Assembly: GCA_026120035.1 (NCBI GenBank)
Contig: JALRME010000005.1
Location: forward strand, 1,178,001-1,242,000
Length of the DNA: 64,000 nt
Direction: 5' to 3'
Source: Coleophoma eucalyptorum
Lineage: Eukaryota > Ascomycota > Leotiomycetes > Helotiales > Dermateaceae
Position numbers and translations under genes: made by a program
The notes under the pieces: generated by a model
Seen by the model: the letters and a program-made list of their open reading frames with translations, nothing else
What the model was told of the DNA's origin: nothing
The model's database searches: none
Part shown: positions 1-12,087 of the stretch, in pieces
Numbering within the stretch: position 1 is the first letter of the stretch
Layout: each line of letters starts with the position of its first letter

Positions 1-473
1 ATTTAGTGGAGTCCTCTATTGGAATTAAATGAGAATTGCTAGCCAAAGATTGTTGAAGTATGTCACATAAACGAAAGATCCAGGATATGAAGTAGAAGAA
101 ATGATGAAGATAGTCGATTTGAGAGAACATTAAGACAGAAGATAAGATCGATCGATTCAAGTTTTGGAGAAGTTTTTGCCTCCTTTTAATACAGTCATTC
201 CAGATACACATCTAAAATCATATACCTCTTCGGTTGACTGCTCTAGTATGTTGTTCCCTTGTGCTCGAGCTAGTTATTTGACGCGTACATCTACTTTTCT
301 TTCATTGTTATGCATTGCGTCTTAAACCAGCGATGCCTTTGTTGACCAAGTCCTTTGATGCTTAAGCACGATTTATAAACTCTTCCACTAGAACAGAACT
401 CAGGAAGTCCTCAGATACCTACGCGCATTCGCTTTTTATTTCCCGGTACATCCTCGAGTGAAGATCTATCACC
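1..473. other. Intergenic, left edge
   Basis: No coding frame with recognisable content is visible. The final 100 bases would be the 5' leader of the DUF6590 gene that begins at 474. Confidence 0.5.
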
Positions 474-1220
474 ATGTCTTCCGAAAGTCGGCTCCGTAAC
501 ATGAATCAGGACTTAACACAAGATCCAAAGGATGATGAACCCACACCAGAAGATCCTCATGCTCCTCCTTTATCTCCACCTCTTTCGCAAACAGATATGG
601 AATATGCGTCCAGGGGCGGCAGAAAACAGCTCAGCAGATATTATTTTCCACCAGGGGCCGTCTTTTCAGCGTATGAGCATCGGGATATGGCACCCGCGGA
701 CGCAGAACAGCTGGATAAAGAAAATGACTATTACTATACAGGGCCTAGATTTTATACCGATCATAATTGCAATTTTCTTGCTTCAAGCAAATTCTACACG
801 GAAGCAATACGTGATGATGTCGGATTTTGGATAGAGTTGCACCATCGCATGTTCTGCGTAGTTCGCAATCACAAATCCCATTGCATTACTCTACCAATTG
901 TTTCATTTCGTGGAAGAGGACTCTCGAGAACCACAAATTGGGACAAGCCAAATTCCTGCTCTATCAGGACATTCTCGAGCGATCCAGCACCGGCGGAGAG
1001 TGAACACAGGAACTTGCTTATGTTACCATGTCGTCCTGATCATCGCGACTTGTACCCTACGAGCTTAGTCCGACTGAACCACCCATATTGCCACGACTAT
1101 CAAATGAAGGCACAAATTGAGGGCATACTCGAACCAGCTTCTATTAGGAAGCTCATCGGTCTCTACAACACATACTCTGTTTCTCCTCAAATATTTCCTA
1201 TTACGCCGCCCAGAACTTAG
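474..1220 (+). CDS. DUF6590 domain protein
   Basis: This is a single-exon protein of 248 residues starting at ATG 474. The first 45 residues are acidic and proline-rich, likely disordered. From about residue 55 to 238 it follows the layout I know for fungal DUF6590 domains: a YFPPGAVFSAYEH segment, a long insert, then RMFCVVRNHKSHCITLPI followed by SFRGRGL, a CRPDHRDLYPTSLVRLNHPY block, and an EPASIRKLIGLYNTY end. The domain has no established biochemical function; it often occurs in large, variable fungal families. The family call rests on pattern memory, so it is good but not certain. No close neighbour suggests a pathway. Confidence 0.65.
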   Translation: MSSESRLRNMNQDLTQDPKDDEPTPEDPHAPPLSPPLSQTDMEYASRGGRKQLSRYYFPPGAVFSAYEHRDMAPADAEQLDKENDYYYTGPRFYTDHNCNFLASSKFYTEAIRDDVGFWIELHHRMFCVVRNHKSHCITLPIVSFRGRGLSRTTNWDKPNSCSIRTFSSDPAPAESEHRNLLMLPCRPDHRDLYPTSLVRLNHPYCHDYQMKAQIEGILEPASIRKLIGLYNTYSVSPQIFPITPPRT

Positions 1221-2718
1221 GCGAAAGGCGTCGAAATTTTGGCACTGAGAGGAGCAAGCTATAGGAATTCATATAGTGGCAGTACTGGTTTTCTTACAGT
1301 AAATATCAACAGTACAATCTCGTTAAGTTTTGATACCAGCCTTTCATTTTAACTTTATTGGACATTCATATTCTCATTTACGAACCAAATGATATGGGGT
1401 ATTGGAGTTAGTTGATCAAAGTGGCAGCCGGGGTAAGGAATGGAATGGATAATCTTAGCTTCGAGAAACTTCTTTCATTTTAACTTACACCCAGTCAGTT
1501 TTCATTACTGTTTTTTACTACTGTTCAATCGTTATTTAGAGCTCTTCTTACATGCTGCCCACTGGCGCTTTCTATCTCTTCAATTTTCACAATTTTATGT
1601 ACAGCACTAATGGCTCGGACGTCAATAATCAGATTTCAATAACCCTGCTTTTTTAGAGTAGAGAGTCTCAGATTCGGTGGTTAGATCCATTCTAGATATC
1701 GTACTGTTTAACGAGTTGATAAGCAGGGAGTTATCACCTTCTAATAATTTATGTTACTTTCATGACCTTTAGTATGGTATTTCTGTATCAACACTGTGGC
1801 CAACTGTGGCCACATGTATCCTTTCGGCAGGAGGTGGTAGTATCGTAGATTTATAGCACCTGTCATGGCATGAGTCGAGGTCCGTTCGTACTTTTTACCA
1901 TTGAGAGAATCATTCGTAGTATTAATCCGACTCGTGGAATCTGGGAAATCTATAGCTTTTCGCGGTTAGTGCGTCTGTATGAAAAGTTTTGGTTGGGTTC
2001 GATGCGAGTAGAATTTAAAGTGAAATCCAGTGGACATAAATGAAGTTGAGGTATGCAGAGTTAATGGAAGAGACAAGAAGTATATGGCACATACTGGTGT
2101 TCATTCATAGAATTCCTTCCGAGTTTCAAGATGAAAAGTAGGTGGCGCGGTGCCCGTAGCAATTATTGTGATTTCGACCAACTACTCTAGCTATGGTCGA
2201 ACGCTATTTAGTCAAATCGACAATTTGAGCTAATTAGATTTTATGGTTGAGTTTAGAGTGGCCATTGTGGCCATGATTGACTATTATAGTTCAGTCAAGT
2301 TGACAATAGCTAGCTCCTTCAATACAACGTTCTCCTATATCATGTACTCAGTTCCTTCCTTAACACTACACATTCCTTACAACAACAAAAGCAAAGACCC
2401 CAAAGCAAGACGCAAACAACATCCATAAATACGCAACGTTTTCCATCGAGTACGTTCTATATATATTTTATACATGAAAGATGGCCCCAACAGTGCGTTT
2501 CCCACATCACTTGATTACGAACCCCCTCCCCCATCTTTTCCAAGAAAGAACAATGAATAACACTAAAATAGGGCAAAAACGAGTCCAATAATAGAGCAAT
2601 ATCCAAGATCCGTTTGAAAAGCTCGAGAAACGCGACAGTCTCTGGCGGTATTAAAAAAGAGAGTTAGTCCAAGAACACTCACACCCACAGGTTCCGACTA
2701 CAAGGAATCAGGCTGACG
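1221..2718. other. Intergenic, no gene seen
   Basis: This 1.5 kb stretch is AT-rich with only short chance frames. I see no RNA gene or clear repeat. Confidence 0.5.
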
Positions 2719-3183
2719 ATGGTCTCTCACTTAGACAAGCGTATAAAACCACGTATCATTCTCAAAATGGACAACTACTATGCTAAAACTGCTGCTTTCA
2801 AAGAACTCGTCGACACTAGGACGATGGATTTATGGTCATCAAATCACGCAATTTGCACCTGGATTCAGCATCCGGATACAATGACAGCAAACATCGACAA
2901 GAAGACGGATTCTAGATACTGTTCAAGGTTTCGTGTTATGCCTTTGAAAGAGAAAGAGGAAGCTACCACGATTGCAGCCCAGGATAGCACCGCTGTTAGT
3001 CAAAGCAGTGACGACGAGAATAAGGAGAGCAACGAAAAGAGATATATTATCAGGATTGAGAAGCATAGCCTTCCTGATTATAAGATTCTTTATAGAGGTG
3101 CTGTCGTTGCAGTTATCTTGAGCAAAACAAAGTGGAAAATCAGCTCTAGAATCGAGGATCAAACTTCTCGCGAGTTGACTTGA
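2719..3183 (+). CDS. Hypothetical protein, weak
   Basis: An open frame of 154 residues starts at ATG 2719. It is rich in Lys, Asp, Glu and Ser, with an acidic serine stretch in the middle (residues about 95-110) and a mixed hydrophobic C-terminal part. I recognise no family or motif. There is no signal peptide or membrane segment. An opposite-strand frame of 100 codons overlaps its 3' half. It could be a real lineage-specific gene, part of a larger spliced gene, or chance. Confidence 0.3.
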   Translation: MVSHLDKRIKPRIILKMDNYYAKTAAFKELVDTRTMDLWSSNHAICTWIQHPDTMTANIDKKTDSRYCSRFRVMPLKEKEEATTIAAQDSTAVSQSSDDENKESNEKRYIIRIEKHSLPDYKILYRGAVVAVILSKTKWKISSRIEDQTSRELT

Positions 3184-3636
3184 GTTGGGCTGAGCCGGAT
3201 GTGATATTTGGTTGATTTCTGTCACGTAGTCATGAGTGCGTTAAGTTCTGGGCTATAAAATCTATTATGTGAGAGGTACTTTACTGACGTCTGGAGAGCA
3301 AGCGAAGCATATTACATTACTGTTTAGTTCCAACAGAAAATTATACTTGTGATTAAAATATCATAGCAAACGTAGTATTCTTGCAAGCAATGGTCTACAT
3401 GTGAGTAGGTCTCATGATTGACCTGGTAATCATTTTCCGACATTATCAAAAACTTGAAGCATTCCACAATTTCTGAAGTCAAGTTGAAAAAGAAATTAAC
3501 ACCTGAAAAAGATCCTTACATTTTTTGCAAGAAACGGAATAATTTACCTACCTTTTGAAGACATGCCGGCATGTCCGCTTGACATCTTCCATTTCATTCA
3601 TGGTCTTTCCTTCATACTTGGCATATTGCGACTTTC
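3184..3636. other. Intergenic, no gene seen
   Basis: This includes the likely 3' flank of the RING gene on the minus strand. Nothing else is recognised. Confidence 0.45.
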
Positions 3637-4257
3637 TCAGAGAGGATACTCAGCTCTGCAGAGAGGACATGTGTTGTTCTTAGCAAGCCAGGACGTAACG
3701 CAATCTGTCCCAAAAGAATGTCCGCAAGGCAATAGAGAAAACTTCTCACCTTCTTCTTCTTCTTCTCTGCAGATAGAACATAGACTACTCCTAGGTGTCC
3801 CCTTGAGAAGTCTTGCAATTCCCTCGTTACGGCTGTTTCTCTGGGCTTCAGCTCTCGGTTGGCTAATGTTAATAGCTTCCATGATTTCCGCAACCGTGAT
3901 TTCTTCTCCTTCTGCCTCAATATCCGACATTGTTGAAAGAATAGTAAAGACCTGATTGGGGCCAATCAAGCTTCGATAGTTCATGCTTATAATTCTTCCT
4001 TCTCTTACCTGGCGAGGGGCTTGCAAAATCTCACGAATGGTTGAGGCAACAACTTCTTCCGGCGATAGTACACTGTCTGCATGATCGTCGAGTACTGTAG
4101 TATGCTGGCCGTTCTGGTCGCAGACTATGCACCCAAATTCGACAAGGTCCTCGAAGCCAATGACGTCGCAGTCTGGAGCATTATTGCAGAAGGCGGTTTG
4201 TTGATAGATGTGCTGAACTGGATAGCTAAGGAAGCGGGTGAGTGTAACTCGACACAT
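3637..4257 (-). CDS. RING finger protein with atypical zinc ligand
   Basis: This single-exon frame encodes 206 residues from ATG 4257; a stop lies four codons upstream, so this is the first available start unless an intron adds an exon. The C-terminal 50 residues are a RING domain: LCSICREE, an acidic loop of about ten residues coded by a GAA-rich tract, LPCGHSFGTDCVTSWL, and CPLCRAEYPL at the end. RING domains bind two zinc ions and usually act as E3 ubiquitin ligases by recruiting an E2. In a standard RING-H2 the spacing C-x-H-x2-H-x2-C supplies the third to sixth ligands; here the second His position is Gly (codon GGG). The remaining seven ligands and the hydrophobic Trp after the sixth are in place. 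The N-terminal 150 residues match nothing I know. Function as a ligase is inferred. Confidence 0.75.
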   Translation of the reverse strand: MCRVTLTRFLSYPVQHIYQQTAFCNNAPDCDVIGFEDLVEFGCIVCDQNGQHTTVLDDHADSVLSPEEVVASTIREILQAPRQVREGRIISMNYRSLIGPNQVFTILSTMSDIEAEGEEITVAEIMEAINISQPRAEAQRNSRNEGIARLLKGTPRSSLCSICREEEEEGEKFSLLPCGHSFGTDCVTSWLAKNNTCPLCRAEYPL

Positions 4258-5263
4258 TCTGGAGTCTTATGATGTTTTTCTTTAGCTTCTTCGATAATTG
4301 GTATGGGCGTAAATTGTTTGTTTGGCAGATTGAACTGTGGGTTTTATGATCTGAAATATTTGAATAAGAGCTAGACATGGAAAGAAGCTGCAGTTATATA
4401 CACCTTGCCTCAGCCAAATGCTTTATACGATTCTGGTGGTGGCGATGACAATATCATTATAGATTCTTTGTACGATTTTTATTGTTCTATTAAGGCACTT
4501 TACCTGAGTCTTTATATGACATAATGCAGCCTTCGAAGGAAGTGTTAAAGGAGTAAAGATGTCTTTATTACAGCTTAGGGTGTTGAATAGGAGACAAAAG
4601 AACCTTTTCTAAGGCACCACTTTCTAAGGCACCATTGTAGCTACAACATCAATGACCGAAAGGTTTACTGGTAAGAAACGCCGTAGAAATCCACAACACC
4701 ACTCACGATAATTTCTTGAATTATGACGCTTCGAATCTTAACTATCTCTCATTAAAATGCCAAGTCCCTAAAACTAGTGTGAAGGTATCCTATTTCAGAA
4801 AATGTAAATCTCCAATTAACCCTCAATAGCTAATCTAAAAACCAAATGCCATCCCTTCTATAGCTCCACAGCACAAGATATTATTTCATAGAGTATTGTG
4901 AACATCTCTTGGCATACCCCGCATCCATTTTCGTTATGCAAGGCCTTGCAGTTCCTGTTGCGATAACCTCTCGACAAGGCCATCTGGAGCGAATATAACA
5001 TTTGTCTGATACAGAAGGGCAACCTTTTCAAGGCCGTTTAGTCGCCTATTTCAGCTATACCGATTGTCTTTGTCTTGAGCAGTCGTTTTAGGGGCGCTTA
5101 AATAATAAACGTTGCGTCTCCTTGCAGCCATAAGTGCTGCAGCTGGAAGCCGGTGCAGCGCTTACCAGCCGCATCCTTTCTCACATGTATCTTCCCGTTT
5201 CCTCGCGGCATGATCCTTGCATGATGACGGGAGCATCCATCTTTTATATTGACCTCCACCTAA
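4258..5263. other. Intergenic with a 15-bp tandem repeat
   Basis: No gene is seen. The 14-mer TTTCTAAGGCACCA occurs at 4606-4619 and again at 4621-4634, a tandem duplication with a 15-bp period. Confidence 0.5.
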
Positions 5264-5638
5264 TCAATATATCTTCGCTTCCTTCTTCTTCTTCTTTTTC
5301 ATAACTGCATTCGCATCTCTGGCCCCAAGCTTTCCAGAAGCTGCGGGCCGTGCTTGAGACACAGGTAGCCCAGCCGCCTCTAGCGCAGCTCGTTCTCTCC
5401 TTGCAGCTGCCAGTCCCTTTCGGAGCTCCTCGCTCTTTTTGCTCTGCGCATATCCTGTGCCTTGTACTGGAAGCAACGGCATCTGATCGGTCCCGCTGGA
5501 GTCCCTTCCCAAGCCTACAACATCCTCATCTCTTGTCAACTGCTCGATCGCGAATCGAATGTATGATGTATCGTCTGTGGGAGTCGGTGGGCTCGAATCA
5601 ACGATTATTTCTCGTTCTCTTGGGGCTAGATGGATCAT
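5264..5638 (-). CDS. Small hypothetical protein with lysine-rich tail
   Basis: This frame of 124 residues starts at ATG 5638. The N-terminal part (MIHLAPREREIIVDSS, then PPTPTDDTSYIRFAIEQLTRDE) reads like real protein, followed by an Ala/Arg/Glu-rich helical stretch (about residues 70-95) and a terminal run of six lysines coded by a CTT/TTC-rich tract. There is no signal peptide or membrane span. I do not recognise a family. It may be complete, or a shortened form of a longer protein whose C-terminal part is not visible here. Confidence 0.5.
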   Translation of the reverse strand: MIHLAPREREIIVDSSPPTPTDDTSYIRFAIEQLTRDEDVVGLGRDSSGTDQMPLLPVQGTGYAQSKKSEELRKGLAAARRERAALEAAGLPVSQARPAASGKLGARDANAVMKKKKKKEAKIY

Positions 5639-6974
5639 GATGTGAAGATTGGTGAACGCCGGCGCCTTGTTGGGGATTTCGATGCAATATGGTTGACGTC
5701 AAGAAGGTGTAAAGTTAAGGCAGGCAGACTAGATACACACCTGTGTGGCTCAAACATTACATCTTCATGTTTTCAACTTTTCGCCAGTTCCGGATCAGCT
5801 CGCCTTCCCAAGAAGTAATCCGGCTTCCCATGACGTCTTATTAAATATCTGAAATTGAACAGTAGAGATTCATATCACGGAAGATCGGCCAAATAAGTGT
5901 CGCAAAACCTTATCGACTTGCAGCGCGGCAGCACACCTTGCATGCCTTTAGCTGCTAGGACGGGTTATCGAGCCTAATTATTTTGATTGCTTGGCATCAA
6001 CGAAGACGACAGACGTTAATTCTATTAAGATGAAGCATTAGGGCATTTATTTTCAATTTGCGAGCCTATAGACAATAAAATACCTGGGCACTCCTCTTGA
6101 GGTAATAGAAATAGAGTAGGACCCATAGCCGAGCTACAAGGGTACCAGTGCAAAGTATCTATATTCCTTTCAAATATGCTTATTCCGATAAGGAATGTAG
6201 GCAACCACTTCTGTAGGCGGTCAACTGCCTACTATTAACCTAAGCCTAGCCATCTCAAACAAGCCAATGCCTTGTGGTTCTCAACTGCCGGTACACACGT
6301 GACTACAGTGTTGTATATATACGCGGGGAAATAGACTTGCGGGGGACTCTTTTGCGACGGGAGCAGAGTCGGAGCGCACTTCTAGGCACCTGCTCAAATC
6401 TATGTAGAAAGCTTTATCTCAAAGGTCTGTAACGTTGTACTGAGACCAAAACAGATTTAATTACTCAATCTAATATTGCATATCTCATGCAGTGTTTGCC
6501 CTGGCAAATGATCCTTGCCTTAAGACATATCAGGAAGCTGCTGCAGCTGATCAATGAGTTATAGCAAACCCCGCACACATCGGACGATTGGAGTCCAATA
6601 AACACTCGCACCCACCAAGTAAGCTTCTGCAACCGCTATCAGGCGTTAATATTTTCCAGGGGAAGCAACCAATATGCTAATCAGATGCCCTAGTCGGTTG
6701 ATTTCGTCTCCATGACCAGATCACCGGCATTCGAGAGCCGTGCGTGAAGATGTCATTCGATGAGGAGAATGGCTTAGAATTTTTCCGAGCTACTTAAACC
6801 TGGGTGCATGTTAATTTGTATAAAACAATAGCCCTTCTGGCAGCCCGCTTCTCCTGGTCTTTTCTTTGCTCTCTGATATGACGCGAGGATCTCTGTCCTC
6901 AACTTCTATTTCTCCCTCAAATTTGTCGAACACAATCATTCCTTTTATATAAGGATATTGATGAATCGTCTAAA
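5639..6974. other. Intergenic with probable GH47 promoter
   Basis: No gene is seen. The right end contains a TATA-like element at 6819 upstream of the GH47 gene. Confidence 0.5.
6819..6825 (+). promoter_or_regulatory. TATA-like box of GH47 gene
   Basis: TATAAAA lies 150 bp upstream of the ATG at 6975 and is followed by a CT-rich tract, the usual layout of a fungal core promoter. Assignment is by position only. Confidence 0.4.
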
Positions 6975-8701
6975 ATGCGATCAGCAACAGTATTCTTGCC
7001 ATTTGTGGCTTATCTCAGTATCAACGTACTAGGTGCTCCTTCGGTTTATGATCTTGTTGAAAGACAAAACAGTGCCGATAATCTAACTCTTAATTTGGAG
7101 AGAGCCGATGCCGTGAAAGCCGCCTTTAAATATGCCTGGGATGGGTATTATACCTATGCGTTCCCCCATGACGAGTTGCATCCAATCGCGAATAGCTACA
7201 GTGACTCTAGGTAAATTGTATGCAGACGCCATCGAGGAACAAAGACTGACATCAAAAGAAATGGATGGGGAGCAAGTGCCGTGGATGCTTTTAGTACTGC
7301 TCTGGTGATGCAGATTCCAGAGATCGTAGACCAGATTCTGGAATATATCCCAACGATTGACTTCGATACCACCACGACACAAGTATCGCTCTTCGAGACA
7401 ACTATTCGCTACCTGGGCGGCATTTTATCAGGTAGATCTCTCTTGGGATGAGTAGCATGAAGCACAATTAATATTCTCCAGGCTACGATTTCCTTAAGGG
7501 GCCTCTAGCAAATCTCTCTTCGAACGCCACAGCTGTAGATGCTCTTCTCACGCAAGCTGAACGCTTAGCAAATAACCTTGCATTTGCTTTTGATACCCCT
7601 ACTGGAATCCCTAGCAACAATCTTTACTTTGATCCACAAGGTACTGACAATGCTACCGACAATGGTATTGCCACCATAGGAACTCTGGTCCTTGAATGGA
7701 CGCATCTTTCAGACTTGACTGGAAATGCAACTTACGGGGAGCTTGCGCAAAAGGGAGAGTCTTACCTGTTGAACCCACAACCTTCATCTTCTGAGCCATG
7801 GCCCGGATTGGTTGGCACAAATGTCAATCTGACCACAGGACTGTTCGAGGATGCTGAAGGCGGTTGGGTTGGCGGGGACGACAGCTTCTACGAGTATTTG
7901 ATCAAGATGTATGTTTATGATTCGACGAGATTTTCCAGCTATAAGGATCGCTGGATCCTTGCAGCCGATTCAACAATCGCCCATCTTGCAAGTAACCCGT
8001 CAACAAGACCTGACTTAACATTCGTTGCGATGTTTAATGGCACCCAGCTCATCTTTGAGTCAGAACATCTTGCTTGCTTCGACGGCGGAAATTTTATTCT
8101 CGGAGGACTCGTCTTGAACGAACAAAAATATATCGACTTTGGATTAGCTCTTGTGAATGGCTGTGAGGATACCTACACATCCACCCTAACGGGAATTGGT
8201 CCTGAGATCTTTGCCTGGGTGACAAATGGGACTTCTCTCAATGATACTGTCAATCCTCAACCACCAGCAGACCAGCTTGCATTCTATGAGAAAGCTGGTT
8301 TCTGGATCACTAACGGAAATTACATCCTGAGGCCAGAAGTTATTGAGAGCTTCTACTATGCCTACCGAGCGACTGGGGACCAGATTTACAGAGACTGGGC
8401 CTGGAACGGCTTTGTTGCAATTAATGCAAGCTGTCGAACTGGCTCTGGCTTTGCAGAGTTGATCGATGTCAATGCTGATCCACCTGGATTTTCGGATTTT
8501 CAAGACTCCTTCTTATTTGCTGAAGTGTTGAAGTATTCGTACTTGATTCATGCATCGGTGAGTTATGTCCTTGACGTTTTATACGCGCATTTCTAACTAT
8601 TTGGGCAGGATGATGTGTGGCAAGTTAACCACAATGGTGCTAATGAATGGGTCTTCAATACCGAGGCACACCCTTTCAAGGTTGCCGGGCCGGCACTCTG
8701 A
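6975..8701 (+). CDS. GH47 alpha-1,2-mannosidase, secreted
   Basis: Exons 6975-7210, 7259-7431, 7482-8557 and 8609-8701 (introns 48, 50 and 51 bp) give 525 residues. A hydrophobic N-terminal segment (about residues 1-20, ending VLGAPS) is a likely signal peptide. Family 47 motifs are in order: [18 protein letters not shown] (residues about 53-70, with the conserved acidic residue), [20 protein letters not shown] across the first intron, [39 protein letters not shown], and NTEAHPF at the end, whose Thr (about 513) contributes to calcium binding in the family. These enzymes trim alpha-1,2-linked mannose from N-glycans, in the Golgi or outside the cell; short secreted forms like this one are common in fungi. 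The length is normal. Splice sites are placed so that each junction restores a family motif. Confidence 0.92.
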
Positions 8702-9374
8702 GCCGCGAGAAGGACAACTTCTGGCACGAAATAAAGAATTCACTAATGTTTAAATATAGTCTAGATAAGACAAGCTAGATAGTGAATAGAATACACTAAA
8801 AGTGAAAAATCGTTCTTAATTCACAGGTGGTTATCATATTTTGTCACTTAACTTGGGGTCATTGGTAGGGCAACTTCGATCTTCCTGTCTTTGAGATAGC
8901 TATACGAGTGGATATCCATCTGTCCGTGTCACTTATGGATGTAGGGGCAATCCAAATACTAAGCCGTATCGTGGATATGATGAGACTAAAGGGAGTTTTC
9001 CTAGCCTACGTTGTTCGTAAGATCGAGATACAGGATTCCGAGCTCCCTCCCTACGTGCCGAGAGAAATAGTGAGTACTTTGACTTTCAACATCTCAAACT
9101 TTGCACCTACCTTGATAATTTCTATATATTTCTATAAGCTATATTCTATGCCTGCTTTTAAACAATTTGAACCCATTATAAAAAGATTACGTTTGTATTG
9201 TTGCTCTCGCGCCTGATTTGCAAGAAGTCTAGTAATTGCCTATTTTAGGACTTGTCCGCATGAATAGCTAGTTGTAAACAAAGATGGCTATGCTATTAGA
9301 TAGGACTATACACGGGTCTGAGAATATATGTACACTAATGTTGATTTCTATCAGCCAGAGAGATAACTGTTCTG
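8702..9374. other. Intergenic between convergent genes
   Basis: This is the shared 3' flank of the GH47 gene and the minus-strand regulator. It is AT-rich. A 102-codon plus-strand frame at 8908-9216 has no recognisable content. Confidence 0.5.
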
Positions 9375-11597
9375 CTATATCGCAAATTGATCAATTTCAT
9401 CTGCCATGAAAGCATCTTGAAAGAAATCCTCATACTGGTCCTCAATGCACCATGAGAAAGGGTCCCATGGCAGTTCTTCCAGTGTATGGAAGTTCGAGGC
9501 CATGTGGTTATTAATATTGAGTGGTATATACCTATCTTCTTGGGTTGTCAACAACTGCTCGTTCGGCTTCCATGAGCCTGAATCTGCTGGATTTTCGAAA
9601 GAAGGTTGGTTTTGGGTATCCTGCGTCCGGGACCTATAGCTATTGCGTCGAATGTGAACTTTTCCTAGCAGTGGAATCTTCAACGTCAGCTCTTGCATGT
9701 TAGAGCCTTCATCATCTTCCTGGAGCAATCCTTTCAGAGAGCGAATCGAATTAATACAATGCTGTGCAAAGTGAGAGACAGCAGTATTCTTTGACTTTTC
9801 ATCCATAATATCGATGATTTGTGTAACTACGTTGTCAACCTTGACTTTGTGGATCCGCAAATTTGGTTGATCCATGCGAGGCGAGCCATGGGATGTGAGA
9901 AGGAGAATAATCGTAGCAATGAAAGCTTGCAGATCCAAGCACCGGGATAGAAAAATACCGGATGGAAGCTCTCGACGAAGAAATCGATAATGTTCCGTAA
10001 CTGATTCGCACGCGTCCCTGCAGGTCAAGCGGCTGTAGATATATTCTCCATCTGGGTCTTTTCGCATCGCAAAGGACAGATGAATCCGCATATTGATACA
10101 GCAATGCAAGAATTGGACTACATGATCAGGTTTAACGTGCTGCTCCACACTTCGTGCCCACCATGATTTCGGCGTCTGTGATGCAAGCACCTTGAGCTCC
10201 CTATCAAGTTCTAAGACAGAGTCATAGAGCTCAGCTCTCGATCCTTTTGTCATATTTGTATTATCTCGGTATTGAATTTTGGTGGTGATTTCAATCAACC
10301 TACTAATATATGCTCGAGGTTGAATAACGCCATCAATAGCTAATGCTTGAGGTTTTGGCCTATGGTATGGACTAATAGATGGAGGGAGATTTAGTACTAC
10401 CCCAGAGATACCGTCGGCAGAACAAAATGATTGCCATAGCTGAGCTCTCTGGAGCTGTGTCTCATAGTTGTCTGACCCATTACCCTGGCTAGACTGGACA
10501 GCTTGACATGCGTTGGGCAGCCCCATAAGCTCTGCAACCGCAATGAAATGACGTAATCGAAGCCATGCCTTTTGTAAATTACCATGACTCATTTGACTAT
10601 AATCGCTATTAGTTATACTATGGATAAAGTAAAAGAGAAACTCACAGTCGAACGAAGTGCATGGCCATCCCAAGGCCTTTAACTGTACATATCAGTCTAT
10701 CATAAGAAATAAGTGTATTTTCTACTGTCTCAGACACTACTCGAGAGAATTTTGAGTATTTTTGACGACCATCGAGCTGGGTGGAAGAACTGTCATATTC
10801 TTGAGGTATTTGCTGGGCTGTAATGGCAATAGTTATCAGCCATGTAGCTAGATTTATGGCATCTGTGTCTGGTTTGCACATCTCCTCGTAGCATTCAATA
10901 ATTTCTTGCTGAGATTTGATCGCAAATGGCTGTGGAAGTAAAGTATGGAGCAAGTCAAGCCACCTGGATGCGGACCTGGCAATTTGCGAAACCTCGTACT
11001 TTGACGGAATCATTTTCTGCAGCGCGTGTCTCGCTGTATCTAGTAAATTTGCAGAAGTCCTTGCTTTACGGTCATGTAGCTGTTCATTTTGGCGGTCGGT
11101 ATCCACGCTAAGCCAGTCATTTTGGAAAAGTGAACGTATATGCGATGGTGGTTCTGTAGCGAGTACATCCGACATACTAGAATTATCCTCAGACTCATAG
11201 ACTTCCGGACTTGATACCACCAGAGCAGGAGTTGTCTCTGACACTTGAGTAGGGAGATTTCCGAGCTTAATCTCAATATTACGTATGATCTTGCTTAGAC
11301 TAGCAACTTTTGATTCCAATTTGGCTATCCGAGATCGTGAAGACAATCTTTGTGGGTGAAGTGGTTGGGAACTGTACGTCTGTGCAATACATTCCGAGCC
11401 GCGTTCTTCACATCTTCTGCAAGTATCTGCATCTTCGGGCTTCCGAATACAACGCACTTTACGCCGCCTACCTGCTTCGAATGTTAGAAAGGCGCGGCTA
11501 AGGGTTGGGTTACTTTTTCGTTGTGGTTTCCTTACTTACACTCGGTACAACTTTTCGTCCCTCCCCGAGCCTTTTTCAGAGTCTGGTCGTTGGACAT
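9375..11597 (-). CDS. Zn2Cys6 transcription factor
   Basis: Exons (transcript order) 11597-11540, 11471-10646 and 10596-9375, with introns of 68 and 49 bp, give 701 residues. The first intron splits the DNA-binding domain: KSCTEC before it and RRRKVRC after it rebuild C-x2-C-x6-C, then TCRRCEERGSEC completes the six-cysteine zinc cluster (residues about 17-48). A basic linker and a short coiled-coil stretch (SRIAKLESKVASLSKII) follow, typical of dimerising fungal regulators. A fungal-specific middle-homology region starts near the segment LLPQPFAIKSQQEIIECYEE. An in-frame ATG lies farther upstream, but MSNDQTLKK is the usual kind of start. It is transcribed away from the isochorismatase-family gene at 12088, with about 490 bp between start codons, so it may control that gene; that is inference. 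Confidence 0.88.
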
Positions 11598-12087
11598 GGT
11601 CACATCTATCTCTGAGTTATCCGTCAAAGTATCTAAGCCTGTCTTTAAACGACTTCGAGCGTCAATCAGAGTGATAATGACAGAGACAGCAATGACACTA
11701 CTGTTGCAATGCAATGTGCAGAAGCATAGTTCGCTGTTATGGAACAGTCAAAGGTATTTGATTGTGCCTATTTCAATGGTTTTTACGTCTCCCTAGAACA
11801 AAGAAAAAAGAGAGGCAGCAGGCAAGAGCCATAGCTAAGGTACTACAGGTACAGTGTGGTTGCGACGCTAGCGGTGCAGTCATGTGACTTAACGTTTACG
11901 TACCTTTGTCGGTGCGGACGAGTTTCGCTTCCACGGTCGCAATTTGGTCCGGCAGTTTCTATATCTATATTACATTGCAACAGAAGTGCCATCGCTATTT
12001 AAGACAACGTTTCCCCAAAGATGAAATGGCCAGACAAATCCCCTCGCAGTCTTATTATCTGAACAAACCTTCCAGTTAAGCCTAACC
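11598..12087. promoter_or_regulatory. Shared divergent promoter region
   Basis: This 490-bp region separates the start codons of the Zn2Cys6 regulator (minus) and the isochorismatase-family gene (plus). It should hold both promoters. I did not find a convincing paired CGG-type binding site by eye. Confidence 0.5.

Noticed and set aside
8908..9216. 102-codon plus-strand frame after the GH47 gene
   Set aside because: No recognisable content; lies in AT-rich 3' flank between convergent genes.
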